Shown: positions 54,297-63,559 of the stretch, piece after piece | Layout: each line of letters opens with the position of its first letter | Numbering within the stretch: position 1 is the stretch's first letter | Assembly: GCA_039679645.1 (NCBI GenBank) | Contig: JBDKUO010000004.1 | Location: 1-64,000, forward strand | Direction of reading: 5' to 3' | Source of the DNA: Armatimonadota bacterium | GTDB taxonomy: Bacteria > Armatimonadota > UBA5829 | Length of the DNA: 64,000 nucleotides | Notes under the pieces: model-generated | The model's input: the letters and a program-made list of their open reading frames with translations, nothing else | The model's database searches: none | Told to the model about the DNA's origin: nothing | Translations under genes and position numbers: made by a program

Positions 54297-55585
54297 TCCT
54301 TCTGATCATCCCCTCTATCCGGTAGGCTCAGAACCCTTTCAATCTTTACGTTGAGCTTGGCCTTGATCTCCGATGGCACATTTCCCACCGTAATCACACA
54401 TCCGATCTGGAAGTTGCTCGCTGACTCAACAGAAGCAAACTCCAAATATAACGGTCCCAGTGGCTCGTCAAGGTTGTGCTTCACACGCTTCACATGGTAG
54501 TGGACCTCTATCGGGCCATCTTTATAGATGATTGGACGCTCAACATTCTGTGAACTCGAGTTCTTTAGGTCGCGGATAGCCCTAACAATATACACCTCCG
54601 GTGGGGTTATCGAGGCAAGCATGGCTAAGGAATCTGACATGCTCCTGGGCCTAGGCGGTTCTGGTTCATCCGGCAAATCAGGAAGAGAAGATACATCGTA
54701 GGCTGCAATGACGTTGTCCGGCATGGTCAGCATTATATCCACGTCGTGCGCAGGGTAATTGCCACTATTCCGTATAATAATATCCATTGGCGCTATCCTG
54801 TGCCAGAATGCCAGGTTCTCATTCAAATAGGCTCTATACTCTTCGTGAAACTGCTCCATATCGGAATTATGCGATCTAACTAAGCTCGGCTGCAGAATCC
54901 CCATTGCTGAATGGCTTGATATCTTCGAGAACTGCTGCATGGCTGAATGCATTTGCCTGTCGATCTCGCCCTGAAGCATATCCGAGCTGGATAGAATCCG
55001 CACTTCAGCGTGCTTCATGCGATTGCCAAAGCAGATATCGACCTTCGGGATGCGATCTGTCAACTTCCGATTCTCCTGCTCCAGTTCCCGGATACGCTTT
55101 TCTGATTCATCAGGCTCCACTGGCAGCAATAATTCGTTTGGAAGATCGAATACCTGAATGCCACGGAGCAATGCCTTCGCCTGCACTGCTGAGTCGTGCG
55201 AAACAATCACAACATCGCCGCCGGGTTGTTCCGCCAGGTATTCCAACACGTGAGCAAGCAACCTGTCATCCATCCATTTGAAATCCAGCCCATCTGTCTG
55301 GAATTCTTGACTCGGTTCGCTACGTAGGAACCTGATGGTAACGCTTGCGCGGATGGTCCCGCCATTTCGGAGCAGATCCAGAAGCTTCTTCGTGGCACAG
55401 GCAGCACGTTCTTTGATTCGCTTCTTTTGGTGGCTCTCTTTGTGCTTATCAAGTTCGCGGAATATGACAGGTGCTATCACCAGTTCGACATGCTCGGTAC
55501 CCAATACCTTGGGCCAGTCGATCTGGTCGATCCACTGGTAGTGCAATAGAGTCATTGTGTCTAAAAATGCTATTTTGATGGACAT
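54293..55585 (-). CDS. PIN-domain protein with C-terminal beta domain
   Basis: A 430-residue protein. The first 150 residues are a PIN nuclease: FLDTMTLLHY (first Asp), FRELDKHK (Glu), WMDDRLLAHVLEYLAEQ (second Asp cluster) and VIVSHDSAVQAKAL (last Asp). A coiled segment (RIRELEQENRKLTDR) and a beta-rich C-terminal half follow, the latter perhaps an Ig-like or target-binding domain (MDIIIRNSGNYPAHDVDIML). PIN domains of this type cut RNA, often tRNA or mRNA. The gene is translationally coupled to the DUF4209/HEPN gene downstream, suggesting a two-nuclease defence pair. Confidence 0.75.
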   Translation of the reverse strand: MSIKIAFLDTMTLLHYQWIDQIDWPKVLGTEHVELVIAPVIFRELDKHKESHQKKRIKERAACATKKLLDLLRNGGTIRASVTIRFLRSEPSQEFQTDGLDFKWMDDRLLAHVLEYLAEQPGGDVVIVSHDSAVQAKALLRGIQVFDLPNELLLPVEPDESEKRIRELEQENRKLTDRIPKVDICFGNRMKHAEVRILSSSDMLQGEIDRQMHSAMQQFSKISSHSAMGILQPSLVRSHNSDMEQFHEEYRAYLNENLAFWHRIAPMDIIIRNSGNYPAHDVDIMLTMPDNVIAAYDVSSLPDLPDEPEPPRPRSMSDSLAMLASITPPEVYIVRAIRDLKNSSSQNVERPIIYKDGPIEVHYHVKRVKHNLDEPLGPLYLEFASVESASNFQIGCVITVGNVPSEIKAKLNVKIERVLSLPDRGDDQKE

Positions 55586-55915
55586 TGTAAAGAACCTGCC
55601 TGACTCGCCAAAGCGCGGTCACAATGAGAATATATAAACCACCAAGTGTGGGTTCAGCAGAATGGTCGCAAGAACCTTCTCCGACGGAAATTCCAGGAAG
55701 CGTACGAGATGGAAATGAACATCATAATCTAACTTTGGAAACTCTGCGCCCTAGAATGCTCCCCGTTTAGGTTCGCCTAAGTGATAGTTTATGTGTTGAA
55801 CGAATCGAATATGGCCTGCGAGCATATTTTCACTGTTGTTTCTTTTGAGGGATGGTGGCTAACCACTATAAAACAGTCTGGTGAAAGTGGATTTACGCTA
55901 TAATAGTTCCAGATC
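55586..55915. other. Divergent intergenic region
   Basis: This lies between the PIN gene and the STAND gene. A TATAAT at 55899-55904 sits 11 nt before the STAND ATG, so a transcript would be nearly leaderless; no clear -35 (55876-55881 reads GTCTGG) and no ribosome site are seen. No gene is present. Confidence 0.45.
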
Positions 55916-58900
55916 ATGAAGAACACGAATGTAAATAACCACATATCGACACAGCTGGATGCTCTGGTCAGAGCTCGCTACCATGGTGCGGCAAATATAT
56001 CTGGGATTAGGTATCAAGTCTTGTACTCCACGCTCAGGGTGCTGGATCTGTGCGATGACAACTCACACGTGCACACGGTCATGTTGGAGTGCATCGAGGA
56101 CCTCGACATAGCGAGGATACGGGTCGGATCTACATGTGTCCAGGTCAAGAGTTCAGCTAACCCCTGGTCATGGTCAAGACTCCGCGAGCCGTTGGAGCAT
56201 TTTGTTGAAGTTATGCGTATTGACCCTGATGCCCGCTTCGAACTCGTTGTAGACTTTGCGCTTCGTGACAGCCTTTCGCGATTAGCCCGGATACATGTGC
56301 TGTCAAGGAAAGATAAAGCACAGATTCAAAGGATGCTGCGAAACCTCTGTAAAAAAGCAAGTATATCGTCTTCTGAAGCAGATCAATTAGTAAACAGGCT
56401 AACAATAACATCGCTTCCGGAGGAAAAGGTATGGCAGTCGTTGCGCAGGGCGGCATCAAAGGCTTTCCGTCTCAACAGCGATGCCGTAGAGATTCATATC
56501 CGTGTGCTGTTAGCGCATGTGCTGGACTGGGCAGCGAATCGCAAACATGTTGTTCGTGCTGATATTGATCGGGTATACGTGGATACCAACGAGAACTTGG
56601 CAAGGCAGAGTGATTTCGATGCTTATGGCGCAGGACTTGTCACACGTATATCTTGGGATAAGGATTCTAGTCCCTTTGATTTCTTCGAGGGAAAAGGAAC
56701 TCGTCCTGGACATATCGCAGCCGGTGTGGATGTTCTCCGACCCGAATGGATGGAACGGATTGATGAAGCACTCGCGATGAGTAGTGTCTGCGTGATTCGT
56801 TCTGCCAGCGGGCAGGGCAAATCCGCACTAGCTTATCGGTATGCTCGTACATACTGGGCAGCCGAGAACACTTTTCTTATTCGTGTAGCTCAAGAGCCAG
56901 AGCAAGTAGAGCGTATTCTGAACTATATCGACTTTCAACGTAGCTTGGGCTTACCGATCTTGGTGCTTATAGATGGGGCTGACTGGCGCACTAGTCTATG
57001 GTCTATCATTGCTCAGACTGCTATGTCAAAAGGTGCCCGTGTCCTTGTTACAATACGGATGGAAGACTGGCATCGCTTCTCTCGCCAAAGCAGCTTGACC
57101 TACAGGCTGATAGAACCATATCTCAGCATAGAGGAAGCAAAGAAGATATTCCAGTCATTCAAGGCGCAAGGCAAGGTACATCCGTCGGTAGACTCTGCGG
57201 AATGGGCATATGAGAAGGTTGGCGAAACGCACTTGCTTATGGAATACGTTTACCTTATTACCCATGGTCAGATGTTGCAGGAGCGGCTGAGTGATCAGAT
57301 AAAAGCTTTTGACATGCTGAGCGAAGACAGTGCGAAGATCGAGATTCTCAGGTGTGTCACGCTCGCTGATTTCCTTGGTGTTTCTGTAGACATCAGAAAA
57401 TTAATGCAAACAATTCATCTTACCAAAGATCCCCAACAAGTGCTCGCATCACTGATAGGAGAATACGTTACCTCCGAAGATGGACAATTCCGTGGCCTTC
57501 ATCAAGTCAGATCTGAGCATTTGGTGGAGTTGCTTCACGATGATTACCCATCGCCAACCAACACAGCCTTGAAGGTGATAGACGCCATACCTCTGGATGG
57601 TCTTGCCACATTTACGGCGAATGCCCTCTGCTGGAATAGACTTGAGCACAAGTCATTCTTGTCAGCATTGGCGCAAAGAGCCTTGGAATCAGAGGTCGCG
57701 ACCACTCTGGCGATACTGCAAGGTCTCTTCCAGGGCGGAGAGGCTCGCGCAGTGCGGATGAACCAGGATTTGTTTGATGCCGCTTTCAATCTAGCGGGGC
57801 CCGGGGGACCATTCCTTCTCGGTGTGAGCTTTTCGCCAACAGTTAGAGTCAATACGATCAATGAAATGCTTGAGATTTTTGGCGACTCTCCTGAAAAAGT
57901 CGGCGCTTTTCCAGCACTTAAAGATCTGTCGCTCAAGTTCCATACAGGCGAGCGTGGTCTAAATATGTGCAAGCAATTCCTTGAAGAAGTCTGTCTTCGT
58001 ATTCCAGGGACTGCCCTCATATCGGATGTCAAAAGCCTTGGGGACTTCCTAGACTGGTGCGCTATATCTGGAGTCGACATAGCGGTATGGCCGTCCATTC
58101 GTGATGATGTAATTGAAGAACCATCTGTTTTTGATCTAGAGCTGACAGCCTTTTGCAGATTTGCTATAGGGTTGTACCGATATGACGAGCCACTATATCT
58201 GAATTGGTTCGATAGGAACCGTAGTCAAATTGTCGGTTACCTGAAAGTCCAGACGGATAGTGTTACCATCGATCTCACAGAAACTGATATCTACGTTGAG
58301 TTCTTTATAGATCATGCAGGCGACGATACACCAAACGCCCAAGCAGTATCCAGGCTCGAGGTTTTTCGCTCCGTATTCCCGTTTTGTCAGTGCTACAAAT
58401 CCCAAGGATTATGGCTGCTGCCTGCTGGTATGATGCCTCTGGTAGATGAGACATATAAGGAGATTCCCCGCGAAAATCTGCATCTGAGATCAGACGTTGA
58501 GAAGAACGTAGTCTGGAAAGACCTCATTGGCGTACGATACACCTCAGATAGCTACTACAGCTATCAGAAACTGTGGTATGGCATTCGCTGTGATGCTCTC
58601 TCCTTTGTTCATGCACTCGAAAAGATGGCTCAGCGTACAATCGCCGGCAAACGCTACGATCTTAATCGCGCTCTCGATAATGGTAAGCTAACAGTCCGTT
58701 TGTTTGAGTCTATGCAAAAGGCTGTAGATCCACCCAAGCAGGCACCCCAAAAAATAGAATCTGCACTCAGGAGCGCTGTAAGCGGATTCTCAAGCCATCT
58801 GCAAAACTTTGTACAGCAACTTATGGAATACTACGAGGAAAAAGATCATCACACAGGCCGACTATGCATCATCAACTTCAAGGATGTGGTCGCACTATTA

Positions 58901-59848
58901 CCAAACCTTCATGCTGCATTTGATGACCTGTTTCGGATTTCGTCAGACTACTTCTATGCATCGAGCTTGGATGCAGAAGAGACCACTGTCTATAAGCAGC
59001 TAGATGAACTGCTTGAAGTCTGGGTTCTAGACCCACCGGCCTTGCCGCAAGCGGATCCACTAAATTATGTCAGGACTAAGCGAGAAGCTCATGCAAATGC
59101 TTTACTTAACAAAGCTAGAGAATTACTTGCCAATGTCAGTAGCGACCAAGCGGGCATCATCTTGCCCAATAAAATATATACTGATGGCAAGTTCACATAT
59201 ATCCCTATAGCCTACTCGGTTGAGAATATATATCAGCTTGATAGATCGTTCGTTCCACTGGCATCGGCACTGATTGGATTACAAGATGCTGCTGACTTTT
59301 TCTATTTCATACCTATTCGTGAAGGGAAGCGGCTTATAGACAAGGCGTACAGAGTTGCTTCGCATAATTTGGAAGAGATTGCAGATGGCCATATAGAAAT
59401 GCTCCACACATTCATCATAGTGGATGTCCCCGAAGATATAATAACACTACTGCCTCATATGGACGTAGAGACGCCTCTAGAACTCCAAGCCTACCTGGGA
59501 ATAGCTGGTATTCTACTGGCTCTACAGCCGATGATAGAACTCATGGGCATTCTGCATACTTTCCTGCTTTCAGAAGAATCTTGGGACCATGTGCTTTATG
59601 AGCGGCATAAGGACAAGCTTTCCCAGTTTTTCGATGACATAGTAAGAGCTGCTGCGAAGACACTTGATCTTGTGAAGAAGGTTTTCCCTGCCCATGAAGA
59701 TGATCCACACTATCTTCTCCTATCACGGTTTCTCAATGGACTGAGATTGATGCTCGGACAGGATTCCGAGGAAGTGACTATATTTGATGATTATGAACTT
59801 GAGGATCTGGAAATGGCTATCAACCATCTATTCCGAGTTGATTCTTGA
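55916..59848 (+). CDS. STAND NTPase with N-terminal DUF4297/Cap4-like nuclease domain
   Basis: A 1310-residue protein, probably an Avs-like antiphage effector. Residues 24-220 look like a DUF4297/Cap4-type PD-(D/E)xK nuclease: GIRYQVLYSTLRVL, E58/E61-D62/D64 in LECIEDLD and Q76-V-K78 in CVQVKSS. Residues 285-500 form a STAND ATPase with Walker A RSASGQGKSALAY (near 297-303) and Walker B LPILVLIDGADW (near 346). The long C-terminal part is helical (TPR- or HEAT-like) and would sense a phage protein, as in Avs proteins. Binding would trigger oligomerisation and DNA cutting. It has no coupled partner gene and seems intact. Confidence 0.78.
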   Translation: MKNTNVNNHISTQLDALVRARYHGAANISGIRYQVLYSTLRVLDLCDDNSHVHTVMLECIEDLDIARIRVGSTCVQVKSSANPWSWSRLREPLEHFVEVMRIDPDARFELVVDFALRDSLSRLARIHVLSRKDKAQIQRMLRNLCKKASISSSEADQLVNRLTITSLPEEKVWQSLRRAASKAFRLNSDAVEIHIRVLLAHVLDWAANRKHVVRADIDRVYVDTNENLARQSDFDAYGAGLVTRISWDKDSSPFDFFEGKGTRPGHIAAGVDVLRPEWMERIDEALAMSSVCVIRSASGQGKSALAYRYARTYWAAENTFLIRVAQEPEQVERILNYIDFQRSLGLPILVLIDGADWRTSLWSIIAQTAMSKGARVLVTIRMEDWHRFSRQSSLTYRLIEPYLSIEEAKKIFQSFKAQGKVHPSVDSAEWAYEKVGETHLLMEYVYLITHGQMLQERLSDQIKAFDMLSEDSAKIEILRCVTLADFLGVSVDIRKLMQTIHLTKDPQQVLASLIGEYVTSEDGQFRGLHQVRSEHLVELLHDDYPSPTNTALKVIDAIPLDGLATFTANALCWNRLEHKSFLSALAQRALESEVATTLAILQGLFQGGEARAVRMNQDLFDAAFNLAGPGGPFLLGVSFSPTVRVNTINEMLEIFGDSPEKVGAFPALKDLSLKFHTGERGLNMCKQFLEEVCLRIPGTALISDVKSLGDFLDWCAISGVDIAVWPSIRDDVIEEPSVFDLELTAFCRFAIGLYRYDEPLYLNWFDRNRSQIVGYLKVQTDSVTIDLTETDIYVEFFIDHAGDDTPNAQAVSRLEVFRSVFPFCQCYKSQGLWLLPAGMMPLVDETYKEIPRENLHLRSDVEKNVVWKDLIGVRYTSDSYYSYQKLWYGIRCDALSFVHALEKMAQRTIAGKRYDLNRALDNGKLTVRLFESMQKAVDPPKQAPQKIESALRSAVSGFSSHLQNFVQQLMEYYEEKDHHTGRLCIINFKDVVALLPNLHAAFDDLFRISSDYFYASSLDAEETTVYKQLDELLEVWVLDPPALPQADPLNYVRTKREAHANALLNKARELLANVSSDQAGIILPNKIYTDGKFTYIPIAYSVENIYQLDRSFVPLASALIGLQDAADFFYFIPIREGKRLIDKAYRVASHNLEEIADGHIEMLHTFIIVDVPEDIITLLPHMDVETPLELQAYLGIAGILLALQPMIELMGILHTFLLSEESWDHVLYERHKDKLSQFFDDIVRAAAKTLDLVKKVFPAHEDDPHYLLLSRFLNGLRLMLGQDSEEVTIFDDYELEDLEMAINHLFRVDS

Positions 59849-60148
59849 GAGCATCTTCAATCCGATACCTTGTGGGACATTCCAACTAGATCTGCCACAT
59901 GTTGCGGAGTAATTGCCGATGCTAAAGCCAGTTCTTTTACTATTGGCCGCCACACTGCCGGATCACGGTTGTGGTTTCACCCTCACTCTAGCCCTCTCTC
60001 CGTCAAGGGAGAGGAAATTTACTATAAACGTGGCGTGCACCCGGCATTGGTCCAAGCAGTTGGCGAGACGCAGCACATCGTATATCGGCTATCATGCATT
60101 GGTATTGCATAATAACCGATAACGGGCAACAATCGAGGCCATTTTGTA
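59849..60148. other. Intergenic region between convergent genes
   Basis: Apart from the palindrome at 60083-60121, it contains a CCCTCTCTCC/AAGGGAGAGG hairpin at about 59990-60012, of the type found as a dispersed intergenic repeat in many bacteria and also able to terminate transcription. No gene is seen. Confidence 0.5.
60083..60121. repeat. Palindromic repeat, copy 2
   Basis: TATCGGCTATCATGCA and TGCATAATAACCGATA pair over 14 of 16 positions around a 7-nt loop; both mismatches are C opposite A, which become G-U pairs in RNA of the minus strand. It shares a 16-nt block with copy 1 at 51641-51656. Confidence 0.7.
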
Positions 60149-62617
60149 TCAGGTTGACTTCACTTCAGAGAAGATGTAGCCAATCGCTCTGTATCCTCTG
60201 AGTCGCTTCTCATGCATTCTGGCTAGCATTGGCACATTCAGGTCTGCGTAGTCATATATGCGGACCTCGTTCTTGGCTGCGTGAAGCCTGTGCAGTCGTC
60301 CTGCATATTGGGCGAGGGTGCCTTTCCAGGAGATCGGCATTGTGAGAAAAAGAGTGTCGAGTCGGGCGTCGTCAAACCCTTCGCCGAGATAACGACCGGT
60401 CGCAATTATCACCCGTTCTTCTGTATCCGGTATCGCAGCCAGTTCCTCAGCCACGGCCCTTCTCTGGCGCGTACCCATGCCACCTTTGAGCACAATTACA
60501 TTTTTAATGGCTTTATTGAGCTCAGTGGCAAGGAATTCCAAATGTTCCTTGCGCTCGGTTATAACGACCGGCGAACGCCCCTGTTCGATAGCACTGATGA
60601 CATCGTCAAGGATCATGTCATTACGGCGTGTGTCCGCAACGATGGCGGAATAGATGTCCTGGATTGGCGGCTTCTCCTGAACGGAGAGCTCCAGCGGCAA
60701 TCTGAAGTCAGTTCTACGCACGATGAGCCTGTGTTCAAATGGGCGCAACTCCGCTTGATCCCTGGCGTTGTCTCTGTACCGGACAGGACCACACTGCATG
60801 AAGATGATAGGATGATGCCCGTCTTTTCGAGCGGGTGTTGCCGACAGCCCAAGCACATACTTCGCCTTACATGCGCGCGTTACTTGTTCGAAGCTGCTCG
60901 CGGATATATGATGACACTCATCGACAACCAGATGCCCATAGTTGGCGACGATATCATCCACCACGCCTTTCCTGCACAGGCTCTGGAGAAGCGCAACATC
61001 TATGATACCTGTAGGCTTATGCTTACCGCCGCCAATTCTGCCGATCTGCTTGGGATCAATATTAAGGAATGTCGAGAGACGGGTCACCCACTGATCCAGC
61101 AGTTGCTGCCGGTGGACGAGCACCAGTGTGTTGACTCCTCGCTGCGTAACCGCATTGATGGCTATTATGGTCTTTCCAAACGCCGTGCTTGCGGCAAGGA
61201 CTCCGGTATCTTGTGAGAGCAATGCTGATGCCGCGTTTGCCTGATCAAGAGTTAATTCACCTTGGAACTCAAAGTGAAGAGGCGTGCCAGGATATCGCTC
61301 ATCCTGCAATTTAACTCCAACGCCCTGGCAGCGCAGCAACTCGACGATTTCATCCAGACATCCACGCGGCAGTGCGATGTGCTTTGGAAAGTCCTCAGCG
61401 CACGAGATGATTCTCGGCTTGCCGAATGTCGGCAGTCGCATCGCCTGCGCCTTGTAGAACTCTGGATTCTGAAATGCAGCCAGCCGGATCAAGCGGTTTC
61501 TGAGCTCAGCCGGAAGTTCAGCTTTCTCCACATAAACCTGATTGCCCAGCACAAGATTCACACTTTCCGGGAGCGGACCTTGTATGGGAATATCGCTCAA
61601 CTTGCGGGACGGGGAAGCAGCCCAGGGTTCATCATCATATTCATCAGTCACGACCATCCGCACACCGGTTATCTGGCCGTTCTTTTGAGCCTGCTCGACG
61701 ATACTTATGAGATGAGACAAGCCTATCGGCCGCAGCGATGACAGAAACGCCCACTGATCGGGGTAAGGAACGAAGTGTTTGTCGAGGAACAAAGTATTGC
61801 CCTGCTTGCGAACTGCACCCTGGAACGGCAGCGCGATGAGGTTACCAAAGCCACCTTTGGGCAGGGTGTCCTGATTAGGGAAGAATCGATCATAGGAATC
61901 AAACCCGATCTCCGGTCTGCGCCTCATGGCGTCGGTCATTAAGAATGCTCCGAGTTGACGCGCGAGGCTCGCAGGAACGGGTTCAGCAAAGAATATCCAG
62001 ACGTGACCTCCATTGCCCGAGCGTGAGCGCTCCAGCCCGGCGGGGACGTTGTGAATGGCGCACGTATCCATAAATGCCAGTGCATCTTCTTGCCATGTTG
62101 CCTTATCAAAATCTGCCGCAAGGAACCAGCAGGTTTCATCATTGAGCATTGGATAGATGCCAATGACGAAATGGTATGAGCTATCAGCGCCGTTTCGCTC
62201 GTGGCCTGCAACGTGATTGCGAACAACTGCATCGGTGAGAGGAAGAAACTCGCGATGTGGACAGTCCGCGCATTTCACGCGGCGCTTATCACACAGTCCA
62301 TTTACCCACTCATTATGACAGGCCGGTTGGTAACCTGACTTGCCGGTCTTGGGACTTTCCCATCGGCGGGCATATACATCATCGCGTCCGCGAAAGAGCT
62401 TGCGGATGAGAGCGATCTTCTCCTCGGCATGTGAGCTGTTGGTGATTGGCGCATCTGGAAACGATGATATCGAACAAACTCGCTCCTTCTCCAGTGCGAC
62501 TTGGTCTCGGAGTTCATTCAACTCACGGGTTAACTCGGTACGCTCTGCATCGAGCGCTCCCAGTCGCTGCTCAATCTCAATCATTCTGCTTTCGATATCA
62601 GTTATACGGCTGTTCAT
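60149..62617 (-). CDS. TOTE-type archaeo-eukaryotic primase/helicase protein
   Basis: An 822-residue fusion. Residues 1-50 are a coiled coil; residues 75-330 form the TOTE-family AEP primase domain, with a Cys-rich segment (RRVKCADCPHREFLPLTD), FLAADFDKATWQ with catalytic DxD near 167 and GGHVWIFFAEP near 205. Residues 440-822 form a superfamily II helicase: TAFGKTIIAI (motif I), VVDECHHISA (motif II), LSATPARKDG (motif III) and QYAGRLHRLH (motif VI). TOTE systems are proposed conflict systems against invasive DNA. It lies 30 nt downstream of the AbiE pair on the same strand. Confidence 0.85.
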   Translation of the reverse strand: MNSRITDIESRMIEIEQRLGALDAERTELTRELNELRDQVALEKERVCSISSFPDAPITNSSHAEEKIALIRKLFRGRDDVYARRWESPKTGKSGYQPACHNEWVNGLCDKRRVKCADCPHREFLPLTDAVVRNHVAGHERNGADSSYHFVIGIYPMLNDETCWFLAADFDKATWQEDALAFMDTCAIHNVPAGLERSRSGNGGHVWIFFAEPVPASLARQLGAFLMTDAMRRRPEIGFDSYDRFFPNQDTLPKGGFGNLIALPFQGAVRKQGNTLFLDKHFVPYPDQWAFLSSLRPIGLSHLISIVEQAQKNGQITGVRMVVTDEYDDEPWAASPSRKLSDIPIQGPLPESVNLVLGNQVYVEKAELPAELRNRLIRLAAFQNPEFYKAQAMRLPTFGKPRIISCAEDFPKHIALPRGCLDEIVELLRCQGVGVKLQDERYPGTPLHFEFQGELTLDQANAASALLSQDTGVLAASTAFGKTIIAINAVTQRGVNTLVLVHRQQLLDQWVTRLSTFLNIDPKQIGRIGGGKHKPTGIIDVALLQSLCRKGVVDDIVANYGHLVVDECHHISASSFEQVTRACKAKYVLGLSATPARKDGHHPIIFMQCGPVRYRDNARDQAELRPFEHRLIVRRTDFRLPLELSVQEKPPIQDIYSAIVADTRRNDMILDDVISAIEQGRSPVVITERKEHLEFLATELNKAIKNVIVLKGGMGTRQRRAVAEELAAIPDTEERVIIATGRYLGEGFDDARLDTLFLTMPISWKGTLAQYAGRLHRLHAAKNEVRIYDYADLNVPMLARMHEKRLRGYRAIGYIFSEVKST

Positions 62618-62647
62618 GCTTGGCCAAATCCGTGTTAGCGAGCCTTT

Positions 62648-63559
62648 TCACTGTACCCACGGTCCCGGGGCAATCCAGCTTGAAGCGAATGCTTCGCCGG
62701 AATGTAGTGCCGTTGCTACTGGAGCAAGAAAGTCTCTCACTACCGATGCGATCTCGCTAAACTCGACCGGCAAATCATCAACCCGAAGTCGTTTTCGAAA
62801 AGCCGTCCATTGTACTTGCTTCTCGGAAGCGAACTCTTCGGAAAAAGCCACGATTTCTTCAGTCAATTCCATATTTCGATTGCTGAATGTCCGCCTGATA
62901 GCTTCAGAAAGCACTGCACCATCATAATCGAATTGGCGAGACAGCAACCAGATATCGTGGAAGTCCTTCATCCGACTGTTCAACTCGCGCAGCTTTACCA
63001 TCGCCTCGAACTTCTCTGCGATAGCACTCTCGCGACTGTAGCACAGCAATCGCGGTACCGGAGAATCCAGAATGGTTGGTAGTTCAGAAGTCTCCGGCTT
63101 GGGATACACAACATCTCCAAATCCGATATCGATTTGCATGTTAACTCTAGCCGAGTCCAGCAGTCCTTGAAAGCGCACCCGTATTCCTTTATAATCTGCG
63201 TCTTCCGTGATTCGCTCAGTCTGAATTGTCCGGGTGTCAAAGATGAGCCCGTCCGGCTCAATGTCTGTTTGAAGCGCATCTTGGAACTGAGCAATGATAT
63301 CCGATTCGCTGTTACTGGTTCTGCCAAGCATGTCAATATCCATTGTTGGGCGAGTTGCGGGAGAGTTCCAGACGCGCAGCAGCAGAGCACCCTTTAGGAC
63401 AAACCTGTTCGCATGCTGAGACTGCGATAAGCGATACAGAAAGCGTTCCATCGCGTAATACTGCAGCAGTTCGGCGAATGGCCGGTTATCAGCCTTGGCC
63501 TTATTGAGAAGGCGCTGTCGGATTGAAGCGGGAAGATTCTTGATGGGTCTAGTATTCAC
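62648..63559 (-). CDS. AbiEii-type nucleotidyltransferase toxin
   Basis: A 303-residue type IV toxin-antitoxin toxin. FVLKGALLLRVW and RPTMDIDMLGRT (metal-binding DxD) and later ESAIAEKFEAMVKLRELN and RMKDFHDIWLLS are the family blocks. Such toxins transfer a nucleotide to tRNA and stop growth of phage-infected cells. The GTG start at 63559 overlaps the antitoxin stop (GTGA), which I prefer over a start 45 nt earlier. It precedes the TOTE gene. Confidence 0.9.
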   Translation of the reverse strand: MNTRPIKNLPASIRQRLLNKAKADNRPFAELLQYYAMERFLYRLSQSQHANRFVLKGALLLRVWNSPATRPTMDIDMLGRTSNSESDIIAQFQDALQTDIEPDGLIFDTRTIQTERITEDADYKGIRVRFQGLLDSARVNMQIDIGFGDVVYPKPETSELPTILDSPVPRLLCYSRESAIAEKFEAMVKLRELNSRMKDFHDIWLLSRQFDYDGAVLSEAIRRTFSNRNMELTEEIVAFSEEFASEKQVQWTAFRKRLRVDDLPVEFSEIASVVRDFLAPVATALHSGEAFASSWIAPGPWVQ

